From positions 2,690,514 to 2,754,513 of the forward strand of contig NZ_KB235903.1 in NCBI RefSeq assembly GCF_000332155.1: a DNA stretch of 64,000 nucleotides, in the 5' to 3' direction. Positions within the stretch are counted from its first letter, which is position 1. Every line of letters begins with the position of its first letter. This DNA comes from Kamptonema formosum PCC 6407 (GTDB lineage Bacteria; Cyanobacteriota; Cyanobacteriia; Cyanobacteriales; Microcoleaceae). The notes below the pieces were generated by a model. The model saw only the letters and a list, made by a program, of their open reading frames with translations, was not told where the DNA came from and did no database searches. The translations under genes were made by a program, and so were the position numbers. Below are positions 34,501-43,690 of the stretch, one piece after another.

Positions 34501-37046
34501 AGTCGGGGTATCGATTTGGTAAATTATCTTTAATAATATTAGATAAATTTAACGCCAAAGAACTCAAAGCCAAAGTTTACATGATGTTTAATATTTTTGT
34601 TATAATTTGGAAAGAAAAAATTATAAATGTTCGTCAATCTTTAGAAGAGGGATTCCAAGCCGGTTTGTTAAATGGAGACATTCATTACGCTTGCCAATGT
34701 GCTACTAACTATTGCACATATAGTATTTTTACGGAAGTTAATTTAGATAATTTATCTCGAAAGCAAGCAGAATACATTGACTTAATAGTAAAGTTAAAAG
34801 AAGAGTTTCTTGGTGTTATCATAAATTTATGGCATCAGTTTACGCTCAATCTTTTAAGAAAAGCTAGTGATAATAAATTGCTAATAAGCGACAGTTTTAA
34901 TGAAGAAACAACTCTGGCAGTATTTATTGCAACCAATAATCCTACGGGGATAATGCACATTTATATAGCCAAAGTGATTGTATTATATTTATTTAAAGAT
35001 TTTCTCTTATCGGTGAGAGCAGGTCAATCAGCAGAGAATTACCAACAAAGTTTAAGTGGTTCATTGTTTTTTGTTCAGTACAAATTTTACTACTCTCTAG
35101 CCATCCTCGCCCACTACCCAGCCACCACCAAAACCGAACAAAAACAATACCTGAAACAAGTAGCCACCCATCAAAAACAAATGAAAACCTGGGCAAGTCA
35201 CGCCCCCATGAACTTCCAACACAAATACGAACTCGTAGAAGCAGAAAAAGCGCGAGTATTAGGACAAAATGAGATAGCAATAACCTACTACGAACGAGCC
35301 ATAAACGGAGCCAAAGAACAAGGATTTATCCAAGAAGAAGCCCTCGCCAACGAACGTGCAGCCGAATTTTACCTCGCCCTCGGTAGAGAAAAAGTCGCCA
35401 AAACCTACATGACCGAAGCCTATTACTGCTACATTCGCTGGGGAGCTATCGCCAAAGTCAGAGACTTAGAAGAAACATATCCCCATCTCATCTCCCGCAC
35501 GCAACAGCCTGAAACTAGCAGCCTCGACCCCACTAGCACAACCACCTCAAATCGGACAACAACCTCTACTTCCGACCATTCAACATCACTTGACCTGGGT
35601 ACAATTATGAAAGCAGCGCAGGCGTTATCTGGGGAAATTGTTCTCAGCGAACTGCTAGGTAAATTAATGACCATTCTCATAGAAAATGCTGGCGCTACTC
35701 GCGGGTCATTGCTCACCAAACCAACTTTTTCATCTAACCAAAGTGAGAATCAGTGGGTGATTTCAGCCAACGGTATCGTGGAAGGTAACGACCTCAATGT
35801 ATTGACCAATCCTCAACAACCAGAAGAGGAAAATACTTCTATTCCTTTACTAGGAAATGCAGTTCCAGCCGCGATTATCAACTATGTTGCCCGTACTAAA
35901 GAAACAGTAGTTTTAAACGATGCCAGCCACGAAGGAATCTTCAAAAAAGACCCCTACATTCAACAAAATCAGCCCAAATCAATCTTGTGTACGCCCCTGC
36001 TCAATCAAGGTCAACTTACAGGGATTATCTATCTCGAAAATAACTTGACAACCGTTGCCTTTACCGCTGACAGACTCACAGTCTTACAAATGCTATCGGG
36101 ACAAGCTGCAATTGCCATTACCAATGCCAAACTTTATGCAGAAGTCAATCAGCTCAATCAAAATTTAGAACAAGCTAACCAACAACTTGCAGCATATTCG
36201 GAAACCCTGGAACAGAAAGTTGAAGAACGAACTGCTGAATTAAAAACAGCTCAAAAACAAATAGTAGCCTCAGAAAAACTCGCCTCCCTTGGAGCCCTCA
36301 CCGCAGGTGTTGCCCACGAAATTCGCAACCCCCTCAACTTCGTCACTTCTCTTGCTACTCTCTCAGAAGACTTAACATCTGAAATCGCAGAACAAATAGA
36401 CCGCCAATCCCACAATTTAGACTCAGAATCCCTGGAATTAATTAATGAAAACCTGACTTATCTTAAGCGCAACGTATCAGAAATTAACGAACAAGGGCAA
36501 CGCGCTAACAGCATTATTCAAAGTATGCTCTTGCACGCTCGCAGCGACGGCAGTAACCGCCAAAAAACTGACATCAACGCCCTCGTCGCTCAAGCCCTAC
36601 AATTAGCTTACCACAGCATTCGTGCCAAAGATAAAACCTTTAATCTTACCATTGAAACCGACTATGACAAATCAATTGAAGAACTAGATGTCGCCTTTTC
36701 TGACCTCAGCCGCGCCTTAATTAACATCATCGATAATGCTTGTTATGCCTCGCATATTAAACAGTTTAAAATGACTTCAGATTTCACTCCCACTGTTTCT
36801 ATTACCACTAAAAATCTAGGCACTGCAATAGAAATTCGCATTCGTGATAATGGCATCGGCATTCCCAAGGAAAATCAACAAAAAATATTCCTCCCTTTCT
36901 TCACTACCAAGCCTCCCGGACAGGGAACAGGTTTAGGTTTATCCATCACTCACGATATCATTGTTGGACAACACCGAGGCAATTTGGAAGTGCAAACTGA
37001 ACCTGAAAATTACACCGAATTTATCATTACTTTGCCCAAAAGTTAA
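31587..37046 (+). CDS. Ser/Thr kinase - AAA ATPase - GAF - histidine kinase hybrid
   Basis: An 1819-residue cytoplasmic multi-sensor of the kind known from cyanobacterial hstK-like genes. Residues 1-270 are a Ser/Thr kinase with Lys36 (IIKTLRA), HKDIKPQN (Asp128) and DFS instead of DFG at 147-149. An AAA_16-type ATPase begins near 295 (P-loop GYSGIGKT about 329, Walker B LFLDDLQWAD). A long helical TPR-like region spans about 700-1290. A GAF domain lies at about 1340-1510, a coiled coil follows, and HisKA (AGVAHEIRNPL, about 1572) and HATPase (DNGIGIPKE, GQGTGLGLSI) complete it. It is probably linked to the receiver proteins downstream, though a promoter separates them. Confidence 0.95.
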   Translation: MLKLNGYQLFQPIYEGFKTVIYQAERSSDNTPVIIKTLRADYPTLEEIARLRHEYNILQSLKIEKIIKPIEITNYQHSLVLVLEYFDSQSLKKFVNAENLELKQFLNIAIQIAEILAQLHQNHVIHKDIKPQNIIINPQTKQIKIIDFSIATSLERETQSPMNPNCIEGTLAYMSPEQTGRMNRTLDYRTDFYSLGVTFYEMLTGQLPFNSLDPMELIHCHIAKNPIPLHQRNPELPITIANIVTKLLAKNAEDRYQSALGLKADLEECLTQLQTTGKIEDFIPGKVDKTGQFLIPQKLYGREAEVETLLQAFERVSLGQSEMMLVSGYSGIGKTCVIQEIHKQIVRQRGYFISGKFDQFKRDIPYAAITQALQELIRQLLTQNYDEIAVWKEKLLVALGENGQIIIDVIPEVELILGKQPEVSQLGSTETQNRFNRIFQQFIYVFAQPSHPLVLFLDDLQWADLASLNVIEQLMTDSDNHYLLMIGAYRDNEVSPVHPTIQTLEKIEKAGSPVNNVVLQPLDIIHVSQLVGDTLSEVAINGNRIFELSELLYNKTQGNPFFLTQLFKTLASEKSLSFNFELNQWQWSIEKIQSLGITDFNVVELVARNIRKLPDNTQQVLRLAACIGSRFNLDVLAIVNEKSSHDTAEDLWTALQTGLILPLNQDYKIALLFQPDDKNELLFDKSRVGYKFLHDRVQQAAYSLIPEAGRKPTHLKIGQLVWKNTPSENLEENIFDIVNQVNIGREFIVSELEKKELANFNLKAGKKAKTATAYKAAIGYLNVALELLPESGWQSHYELTKNIHLEALELEYLNTNFERAEKLSEIVFLQIHSLLDKVKAYEFKISFYYSQNQPQKALDIALKILKMLKIDLPNQPNKLNIMFNYILIKFKLERYSLEDLIDLPLMTDPYQLAAVRILINVLPATFSVNPLLFPLMVFKMMDIALKYGNSSLSAYIFGAYSIILCSAIGDIESGYRFGKLSLIILDKFNAKELKAKVYMMFNIFVIIWKEKIINVRQSLEEGFQAGLLNGDIHYACQCATNYCTYSIFTEVNLDNLSRKQAEYIDLIVKLKEEFLGVIINLWHQFTLNLLRKASDNKLLISDSFNEETTLAVFIATNNPTGIMHIYIAKVIVLYLFKDFLLSVRAGQSAENYQQSLSGSLFFVQYKFYYSLAILAHYPATTKTEQKQYLKQVATHQKQMKTWASHAPMNFQHKYELVEAEKARVLGQNEIAITYYERAINGAKEQGFIQEEALANERAAEFYLALGREKVAKTYMTEAYYCYIRWGAIAKVRDLEETYPHLISRTQQPETSSLDPTSTTTSNRTTTSTSDHSTSLDLGTIMKAAQALSGEIVLSELLGKLMTILIENAGATRGSLLTKPTFSSNQSENQWVISANGIVEGNDLNVLTNPQQPEEENTSIPLLGNAVPAAIINYVARTKETVVLNDASHEGIFKKDPYIQQNQPKSILCTPLLNQGQLTGIIYLENNLTTVAFTADRLTVLQMLSGQAAIAITNAKLYAEVNQLNQNLEQANQQLAAYSETLEQKVEERTAELKTAQKQIVASEKLASLGALTAGVAHEIRNPLNFVTSLATLSEDLTSEIAEQIDRQSHNLDSESLELINENLTYLKRNVSEINEQGQRANSIIQSMLLHARSDGSNRQKTDINALVAQALQLAYHSIRAKDKTFNLTIETDYDKSIEELDVAFSDLSRALINIIDNACYASHIKQFKMTSDFTPTVSITTKNLGTAIEIRIRDNGIGIPKENQQKIFLPFFTTKPPGQGTGLGLSITHDIIVGQHRGNLEVQTEPENYTEFIITLPKS

Positions 37047-37209
37047 ATAATTTTTAGTGCATGATAAGCTGTCGCGCATTTAAATTGTATATTCTCTGCG
37101 GGCTTTCTGGCCCAACCTCTACTCCCCACAAGACTTTGATTTTTTTTGACAGACAATTTAAATGCCGCCACAGCTTATAGGTTTTAAAACATCACATCTA
37201 ATTTAATCC

Positions 37210-37238
37210 TTTACAAATTTTAAACAACCCGCTATAGT
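37210..37238 (+). promoter_or_regulatory. sigma-70-type promoter for the receiver-kinase gene
   Basis: TTTACA (37210-37215), a 17-bp spacer and TATAGT (37233-37238), 50 bp upstream of the start codon. Close to the consensus in both boxes and spacing. Confidence 0.65.
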
Positions 37239-37287
37239 AAGCTAATGACCCTAGTTATTTTTACCAGAGGATACAGGATAGCTCCCC

Positions 37288-38562
37288 ATGACAGCCAAAA
37301 TCCTAGTCGTCGATGATGAACAACTTTTAGAATACGTCATTCAACAAAGATTCCGGCAAAAAATTAGGGTCAAAGAAATTGAATTTGTTTTTGCTCACAA
37401 TGGCAGAGAAGCCTTAGAAAAAATTGCAGAATCTCCACCCTTCGATTTAGTGCTAACAGATATTAATATGCCCGAAATGGATGGGCTAACTTTACTAGAA
37501 AAACTCTCAGAAATCGATAATACATTAAAAGCAGTCGTCATCTCCGCCTATGGAGATATGCAAAACATAAGAACTGCCATGAACCGGGGAGCCTTTGACT
37601 TTTTGACAAAACCTATTGATTTTCAAGATATGGAAATCACTATCCAAAGAGCCTTAGAAGCAGTTACACAAGTCAGACAAAATTTAACAGAACTCCAACA
37701 GGCGCAAACCCAACTCATTCAAAACGAAAAAATGGCTTCCGTCGGCCAGTTAGTTGCCGGAGTTGCCCACGAAATTAACAATCCCATTAGCTTCATTTTA
37801 GGAAACGTTGAACACGCCGAAAACTACTTTCAAGAATTGATAACTGCCCTCAACATTTATCAAAAATACAGCTCCATAAATAATCCAGAAATCAAAACTC
37901 AAATTGAAGCTCTTGACCTTCCTTTTATCTTAGAAGACTTGCCGCAATTGCTCAATTCTATGAAAGAAGGGACTGAGCGCATTCGGGGCATCAGCATTTC
38001 TCTGAGAACTTTTTCGCGGGCAGATAGTACATCTAAAGTTCGTTTCAATATCCATGAAGGAATTGATAGTAGCTTATTAATTTTGAGACATCGACTCAAA
38101 GCAAACGATCACAAACCCGAAATTCAAGTGATCAAAGACTATGGAGAAATTCCACCATTAGAGTGTTATCCCGGACAGCTAAATCAGGTATTTTTGAATA
38201 TCATTGCTAATGCCATTGACGCATTGGAAGAATGGAATATAGAGCGAAGTCGCGATGAAATTAAGGCGAATCCTAATAAAATTACGATTCGCACTTTCCT
38301 TACCGATGAGAGCGAAAAGATGATCGAGGATAATTCCACTTCTCATGTTATAATTTCTATTGCTGACAACGGGATGGGAATGACAGAAGAGGTAAAACAG
38401 CGGGTATTTAACCACTTATTTACTACAAAATCTGTGGGTAAAGGGACGGGATTGGGATTGTCAATTTCACGGTCTATTATTGAAGAAAAACACGGGGGAT
38501 GGCTCAGTTGTAACTCTGCACCTGGCGACGGAACTGAATTTATTATTGAAATTCCCACTTAA
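37288..38562 (+). CDS. hybrid response regulator - histidine kinase
   Basis: A 424-residue protein with the order receiver, linker, HisKA, HATPase. The receiver (residues 1-125) has the acidic pair Asp9-Asp10, phospho-acceptor Asp58 (LVLTDINMPEMDG) and Lys in FLTKPID. A coiled linker (125-150) leads to the H-box AGVAHEINNPISF (about 158-170) and an ATPase with DNGMGM and GKGTGLGLSIS. It likely receives phosphate from the preceding 1819-residue kinase and passes it on. Its receiver closely matches that of the next gene. No membrane part. Confidence 0.93.
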   Translation: MTAKILVVDDEQLLEYVIQQRFRQKIRVKEIEFVFAHNGREALEKIAESPPFDLVLTDINMPEMDGLTLLEKLSEIDNTLKAVVISAYGDMQNIRTAMNRGAFDFLTKPIDFQDMEITIQRALEAVTQVRQNLTELQQAQTQLIQNEKMASVGQLVAGVAHEINNPISFILGNVEHAENYFQELITALNIYQKYSSINNPEIKTQIEALDLPFILEDLPQLLNSMKEGTERIRGISISLRTFSRADSTSKVRFNIHEGIDSSLLILRHRLKANDHKPEIQVIKDYGEIPPLECYPGQLNQVFLNIIANAIDALEEWNIERSRDEIKANPNKITIRTFLTDESEKMIEDNSTSHVIISIADNGMGMTEEVKQRVFNHLFTTKSVGKGTGLGLSISRSIIEEKHGGWLSCNSAPGDGTEFIIEIPT

Positions 38563-38583
38563 GGGCTGGGAACTGATAGAATC

Positions 38584-38683
38584 AGGACTTACGCACGTCA
38601 AGGGCAGAAACCAGGTTTCTTCGCAGATATCTAGTGAGAATCTTCAATTTTTCAGAGAAACCCGATTTCTCTGCGTAAGGACT
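38584..38683. repeat. fold-back element with AGGACTTACGCA-type ends
   Basis: 100 bp bounded by AGGACTTACGCA and TGCGTAAGGACT (imperfect), enclosing GAAACCAGGTTTCTT and GAGAAACCCGATTTCT palindromes. It sits between two signalling genes. Related to elements at 14322 and 14418. Confidence 0.7.
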
Positions 38684-38812
38684 GAAAATGATGAGTTTTC
38701 TGTAGAAGCAGTGCCTCCATGCCTGCCCCAAATTTACTTACGAAGCAACCACAGGGGGATTGCCCCTACAAGAGAATGAAACTCCTAGCTACTTGCTAAC
38801 AAGAGCAATTCC

Positions 38813-40555
38813 ATGACAGCTAAAATCTTAGTAATTGATGACGAACCACTTTTAGAATATGTAATCCTTCAGCTATTTCGGCATCAAATCAGCACTCAAG
38901 AATTTGAGTTTGATTTTGCAACTAATGGAGTCCAAGCTTTAGATAAACTGCAAGCTAATGGCTCCTTTGACTTGGTGCTAACAGATATTAGTATGCCCGA
39001 AATGGACGGTTTAACTTTGCTAGAGAACCTGCCAGCTATTGACCCGACGCTCAAAGCTGTAGTAGTTTCAGCTTACGGGGATATGCCAAATATTAGGACA
39101 GCTATGAATCGGGGTGCTTTTGATTTTTTAACGAAGCCGATTGATTTTGATGACTTAAAAATTACCATTAATAAAACTTTAGAGTTTGTGCGACTTGCTA
39201 GGGAAAAAGAGCGGCAACTTACTACAGCCAATGAACAAATTCGCTACCAAGCATTTTACGACGAGCTGACGGGTTTGCCTAACCGTAATTTGCTTTTAAA
39301 GGAGATGCGTAGCGGTATAAATACTATCGTAGAATCTGGTCATCTAGAAGCTATTTTATTTCTAGCTCTTAACCGCTATCAAATTGTTAAATATGGCTTA
39401 GGTCATTCTAGAGGAGAGCAGTTGCTAGTAGAAGTAGCGCGACGTTTAGAGGCTTGTGTTCTGAATGCGAATCTAATCGCAAGAGTGGGAGAAAATACCT
39501 TTGCGATTTGGCTAGCAAATATTACTAATTCTCAGTTAGCTTTAGATGCAGCAGAACGCATCCGCCAATCTTTAGAAAGGCCATCTAATTTGAATGGAAC
39601 TGCGGTTTTTTCTAGTATTAGTATTGGCATTGCTTTAAGTGCAATTGATACAGAAGATGCGGAAGATTTGCTGCGGGCGGCTGACGCGGCTACCCATGAG
39701 GCTTTTGTTCGGGGTGCTGGTAGTGCCGTTGTATTTAATGTTGATATGCAGTCGCGAGCTTTAAAACAACTTCAGTTAGAAACTGACTTGCAAAACGCCA
39801 TTAATTTACAACAGTTTTATCTTAATTATCAGCCAATAGTCTCTTTTGCGACAGGTCGGATAGTAGGATTTGAAGCTTTGGTAAGATGGCGACATCCTTC
39901 ACGCGGGTTAGTTCCTCCGAGCGAGTTTATTCCTGTAGCGGAAAGAACGGGTTTGATTGTGGCATTAGGGGAGTGGATACTGTCGGAAGCAGTGGCTTGT
40001 TTAAGTAAATGGAAGTTAGAATTTCCTAATTATTTGCCTTTAAATATGAGTGTGAATTTATCTGGTCTTCAGTTATTTGCTCCTAATTTGTTACCGCTAT
40101 TAGACTCGCTTCTACGAGTGCATAATTTGAAGGGCGAATTTTTGAAGTTAGAGATTACTGAGAGTGTTTTAATGGAGAATGCTGAGGCGGCGGCTGACGT
40201 ACTAGAGCTATTGAAAACTCGCCAATTTAGGGTTTGCTTGGATGACTTTGGGACGGGATATTCAAATTTATCTTATTTACAATTACTGCCGATTGATACT
40301 CTCAAGATTGACCGCTCTTTTGTTAATTGTATGGAGGAAGGAGGGAAAAAATTGGCTTTGGTAGGGGCAATTTTAAATCTAGCAAGTTCTTTGGAATTAG
40401 AAGTAATTGCGGAAGGAGTGGAGACGGAAGAGCAACTAATCATGCTCCGTGCTTTGGGATGTCATTCCTATCAGGGGTACTTTTTCTCGCGACCTTTGGA
40501 GGAGGAAGGAGCTGTTGCTTTGTTGAGGGCTACAAGTCTTTTAAGCGATACTTAA
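38813..40555 (+). CDS. response regulator with GGDEF-EAL output
   Basis: A 580-residue receiver-GGDEF-EAL protein. The receiver (Asp58 in LVLTDISMPEMDG) is very similar to that of the preceding gene. The GGDEF domain (about 145-300, from YDELTGLPNRN) is degenerate: the active-site motif reads GENTF, so it should not make c-di-GMP. The EAL domain (about 320-570) keeps EALVRWRHP, LEITESVLM, LDDFGTGYSN, LKIDRSFV and AEGVETEEQ, so it should hydrolyse c-di-GMP. It therefore opposes the diguanylate cyclase at 18270 in net effect, although no direct link between the two is shown. Confidence 0.93.
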   Translation: MTAKILVIDDEPLLEYVILQLFRHQISTQEFEFDFATNGVQALDKLQANGSFDLVLTDISMPEMDGLTLLENLPAIDPTLKAVVVSAYGDMPNIRTAMNRGAFDFLTKPIDFDDLKITINKTLEFVRLAREKERQLTTANEQIRYQAFYDELTGLPNRNLLLKEMRSGINTIVESGHLEAILFLALNRYQIVKYGLGHSRGEQLLVEVARRLEACVLNANLIARVGENTFAIWLANITNSQLALDAAERIRQSLERPSNLNGTAVFSSISIGIALSAIDTEDAEDLLRAADAATHEAFVRGAGSAVVFNVDMQSRALKQLQLETDLQNAINLQQFYLNYQPIVSFATGRIVGFEALVRWRHPSRGLVPPSEFIPVAERTGLIVALGEWILSEAVACLSKWKLEFPNYLPLNMSVNLSGLQLFAPNLLPLLDSLLRVHNLKGEFLKLEITESVLMENAEAAADVLELLKTRQFRVCLDDFGTGYSNLSYLQLLPIDTLKIDRSFVNCMEEGGKKLALVGAILNLASSLELEVIAEGVETEEQLIMLRALGCHSYQGYFFSRPLEEEGAVALLRATSLLSDT

Positions 40556-40613
40556 AGGGGTATATTTATGGTAAACTTCTATCAATGATATCTTCAGACT
40601 AGGGTATCTCTCC

Positions 40614-41606
40614 ATGTCAGAAACTAAAATTGATAAACTAACTCCTGAACAAGAAGCATTAATTCCAGTATATCAAGAAAAATGGCGGCGAATCGCGTTT
40701 TCCACTGAGCCCATAAATCGCGAGAAAGCGGCAAAAGCGGTAAATTTTGCTTATACTGCAATTGGGATAAAAGAGCCAGAAATTGTTTTTTTTGATAGCC
40801 CAAATGCAGCTTTAAGGCAATTGAAAATTCGACCTTGGTCTCAAAGGGGATTTGAACTTTTTGGAGAATTGCGAAACCAACTAGAGCTTCAACAGCGTTA
40901 TCAATTACAAAAACAACTACAAAATCAACTATGGCATCAACTGTGGGATCAATTTGCTCCTCAAGAGGAAAGCCAACTATACAATATTGGTAGATCTATT
41001 GAAAATGCTTATAGAGTAAGTGATAGCAATTGGTTTGATTTTTGTATTACTGTCTTAAATTGTGTTCACAACGCAATAAAATGGGAAGCGCTTCAATTGT
41101 TAGTCAATAATTGTGGGTGGATTTTCCCTTTTGAATATGTTTGTGGTGTCTGCGCTCGCCCTCGCATCCTCTCCTTCGACAACCAACACCGCCTCCACGC
41201 CGAAGGTACACCCGCCATCCAATTTGCAGACGGATACAGCCTCTACTCTTATCACGGAGTCACCTTACCTGATAAATACGGAAAACTGCACCCTCACCAA
41301 TGGCAATCTCAATGGCTTTTAGAAGAAGAAAATGCCGAACTTAGGCGAGTGCTAATTCAGGGAATAGGTTACAGTCGAATTTGTCAAGAATTAGAAGCTG
41401 TTGAATTAGATACATGGCACGAATACACATTATTAAGAATTGATAAAAATCTTGATTTTGAGCCGATTAATATGTTAAAAATGACTTGCCCAAGCACCGG
41501 ACACACTCATTTTTTGCGAGTGCCACCTGAAATAAATTCTGCAAGAGAGGTAATTAAATGGGTGAATTGGGGAGTCGATCCAGAGGACTTTTCGGTGCAG
41601 ACTTGA
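40614..41606 (+). CDS. DUF6745-like protein
   Basis: A 330-residue soluble protein. The C-terminal half fits the DUF6745 pattern I know from actinobacterial and cyanobacterial proteins. Recognisable parts are a tryptophan-rich core, FADGYSLYSYHGVTLP at about residues 203-218, ILREDPD-like positions replaced by LIQGIGYSRI, and the ending THFLRVPPEINSAREVIKWVNWGVDPEDF. Residues 85-120 are a Gln/Leu-rich helical stretch (LRNQLELQQRYQLQKQLQNQ). It starts 58 bp after the EAL gene and is followed 49 bp later by a pentapeptide-repeat gene. Function unknown. Confidence 0.7.
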   Translation: MSETKIDKLTPEQEALIPVYQEKWRRIAFSTEPINREKAAKAVNFAYTAIGIKEPEIVFFDSPNAALRQLKIRPWSQRGFELFGELRNQLELQQRYQLQKQLQNQLWHQLWDQFAPQEESQLYNIGRSIENAYRVSDSNWFDFCITVLNCVHNAIKWEALQLLVNNCGWIFPFEYVCGVCARPRILSFDNQHRLHAEGTPAIQFADGYSLYSYHGVTLPDKYGKLHPHQWQSQWLLEEENAELRRVLIQGIGYSRICQELEAVELDTWHEYTLLRIDKNLDFEPINMLKMTCPSTGHTHFLRVPPEINSAREVIKWVNWGVDPEDFSVQT

Positions 41607-41655
41607 AAGTGCGATCGCATTTTACTATTCAGATCGCAAGCTAAAGGTAATAAAT

Positions 41656-42372
41656 ATGAACGTTGATGATGTTTTAAAGCAATATTCTACAGGAAAACGA
41701 AGTTTTCATCAGGTAAAATTACAAGAAATTGACTTGTTGAATGCCGAGCTACAAGGTATAGAGTTCGATCGCGCCGACTTGCGCCAATCCCGCCTTGGTA
41801 AAACCAATTTTACTCAAGCTAGTTTTCAAGAAACAGACTTAAGCGAATCAATTTTGTGGGGAACAGATTTGACTGAGGCTAATCTGTATCGAGCCGTGCT
41901 ACGAGAAGCGGATCTCAGCGGTGCAAAGCTCACAGATGCCAATTTGGAAGAAGCAAATTTGATGAAAGCCTGTTTAAGCGGTGCAAACTTAGTGCGTGCA
42001 AAATTATTGCGTGCGATTCTATTTGAAGCAGATTTGCGATCGACTTCTGACCAGATTACCGATCTAGGTCAGGCAATTTTGACTAATGCAGACTTGTCAT
42101 ATTCTAACTTAAGTGGAGCTCTTTTATATCAGGCAAATTTGGATGGTGCAAAGCTTTGTCGCGCTCATCTAAATGAGACGATACAGCAGCGCTTTTTAGC
42201 CACTAATTTGAGTGAAGCTAGTTTACAAGGAGCCGATCTTAGTTATGCTGATTTGAGTGGCGCTATTTTACGCAAAGCTAATTTACGCGGTGCGGATATG
42301 ACTAGAACTATTCTCACGAATACGGATTTAGAAGGAGCGATTATGCCTGATGGAACGGTTTATTCTCGGTAG
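41656..42372 (+). CDS. pentapeptide-repeat protein
   Basis: A 238-residue protein built mainly of A(D/N)Lxx pentapeptides, from about residue 25 to the end, forming a right-handed beta-helix. The repeat is interrupted once near residues 130-140 (LRSTSDQITDLGQ) and again near 172-182 (NETIQQRFLATN). It has no signal peptide or extra domain. It is one of many cyanobacterial pentapeptide proteins without a known partner; similarity to gyrase-protecting Qnr proteins is only structural. AAAGG lies upstream of the ATG. Confidence 0.92.
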   Translation: MNVDDVLKQYSTGKRSFHQVKLQEIDLLNAELQGIEFDRADLRQSRLGKTNFTQASFQETDLSESILWGTDLTEANLYRAVLREADLSGAKLTDANLEEANLMKACLSGANLVRAKLLRAILFEADLRSTSDQITDLGQAILTNADLSYSNLSGALLYQANLDGAKLCRAHLNETIQQRFLATNLSEASLQGADLSYADLSGAILRKANLRGADMTRTILTNTDLEGAIMPDGTVYSR

Positions 42373-42421
42373 AGGATGTTACCTTTTCTCCATTGTTATT
42401 AACTTTAAGCTCGAACTTCCA

Positions 42422-42451
42422 ATGAGGCGGGGGTTAAAAACCCCGCCTCAT
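42422..42451. terminator. bidirectional hairpin between convergent genes
   Basis: Perfect 11-bp stem ATGAGGCGGGG / CCCCGCCTCAT with an 8-base A/T loop (with A/T-rich spacing on both sides), between the pentapeptide gene and the leftward acsF. No U tract, so it could instead be a repeat element. Confidence 0.55.
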
Positions 42452-42507
42452 CAGCTTAAGTACCTGGCTGCTTTCTGCGATCGAGAGCAAGTTTCATGTA
42501 GAGGCAA

Positions 42508-43584
42508 TTAATGCACCATTCCCCGCGTGGCCTCTGCATCGATCGGCTTAATCAAATAAAGCCGTAACAGATGCCCAACAATCGACAATTGTAATGGCAA
42601 CTTACGCAGCACTTTTAACCACTTCGGCTGAGAACTTTGATTGATTTCTGACATTTTCAAATTCAAATCCGAACACTTGTGCAGCCGCTCGAAAAACTCT
42701 GGATGATCTGTATTCAAAATAGAGGGAAAAGCACGGGCAGAAGTTTCATTAGTTTTGCGAATTACCTGAGCATCAAACTCTGTTGCATCAATCCCCAAGG
42801 TATCATAAAATCCCGTTCTTTCATGCACTGTCAGCGTGTGAGTTGCAAACACTGAAAGCAAGAAAAAGCGACTCCATAAACGAGATTGCCAAGTTTGCCA
42901 AAGGGAAGGTTGCGATCGCAACAAAGCCTTAAAAATATCCCCATGTCGATTTTCATCCTGACACCAACTCTCAAAGTAGCGGAATAGCGGATAAAACTGG
43001 TTCTCAGGGTGCTTTTCCAGATGGCGATAAATAATGATGTAGCGCCAATAGCCAATCTTTTCTGACAAATAAACCGTGTAAAGCACCCATTCGATCGGGA
43101 AAAATGTATAAACCCGGTGCTTAGTCAAATAGCCCAAATCCATCGTACAGCCAAAATCGCCCATCGCCTTGTTCAAAAATCCAGCATGGCGAGCTTCATC
43201 CCGTGCCATCAGACTAAACATCTCAGCTAACAGGGGGCTGCGATCCTTCAATTTGCGCGACAATTCCTTAAATAACAGAAACCCCGAAAACTCCGAAACG
43301 CAGGATCTCTCTAAATAATCCACAAATGCCTGCCGCGCCTCTCCCGTAAGATTAGTCTCTTTGCACAAGCGGTTAAATTCCTCATCCCGCACGAAATGAT
43401 GGCGGTTGTAGTCGGCCCGCATTTCTGTCAGCATCGCCTGTAACTCAGTCTCCTGGGCAGATAGATCCAATTGTGCAGTCTTGTCAAAATCTGTTGTGTA
43501 AAACCGAGGCGTAAGAATTGTTTCCTTGATTGCCTTCTTGGATGCCGCAGTTTCCAGAGCGGGCTTAGCCAGAGAATTCACCAT
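42508..43584 (-). CDS. acsF: Mg-protoporphyrin IX monomethyl ester oxidative cyclase
   Basis: Catalyses formation of the fifth ring of chlorophyll (Mg-protoporphyrin monomethyl ester to protochlorophyllide) using oxygen. The 358-residue protein has the diiron ligands EFSGFLLFKE, DEARHAGFLN and DENRHGDIFK. The start MVNSLAKP is standard. Cyanobacteria often have two isoforms; the one grouped with ho2 and hemN (sll1874 in Synechocystis) is induced at low oxygen. Here it faces away from ho and hemN, sharing a 279-bp control region with them instead of forming one operon. Isoform assignment rests on this context. Confidence 0.95.
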   Translation of the reverse strand: MVNSLAKPALETAASKKAIKETILTPRFYTTDFDKTAQLDLSAQETELQAMLTEMRADYNRHHFVRDEEFNRLCKETNLTGEARQAFVDYLERSCVSEFSGFLLFKELSRKLKDRSPLLAEMFSLMARDEARHAGFLNKAMGDFGCTMDLGYLTKHRVYTFFPIEWVLYTVYLSEKIGYWRYIIIYRHLEKHPENQFYPLFRYFESWCQDENRHGDIFKALLRSQPSLWQTWQSRLWSRFFLLSVFATHTLTVHERTGFYDTLGIDATEFDAQVIRKTNETSARAFPSILNTDHPEFFERLHKCSDLNLKMSEINQSSQPKWLKVLRKLPLQLSIVGHLLRLYLIKPIDAEATRGMVH

Positions 43585-43690
43585 AATGCTTTAACATCGT
43601 TTGTATGCTCAATAGCTATCAAGCTATATCACTCCATACCATTTGTCTAGCGTTTTTACGATGCCGCCACAAAAAATTACACTTCGCAAA

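Noticed and set aside
38480..38779. Rightward 99-codon frame
   Set aside because: It overlaps the end of the receiver-kinase gene in another frame and runs through a fold-back element.
41656..42372. Qnr-type fluoroquinolone resistance protein
   Set aside because: Only the generic pentapeptide helix is shared; the interruptions and length do not match Qnr.
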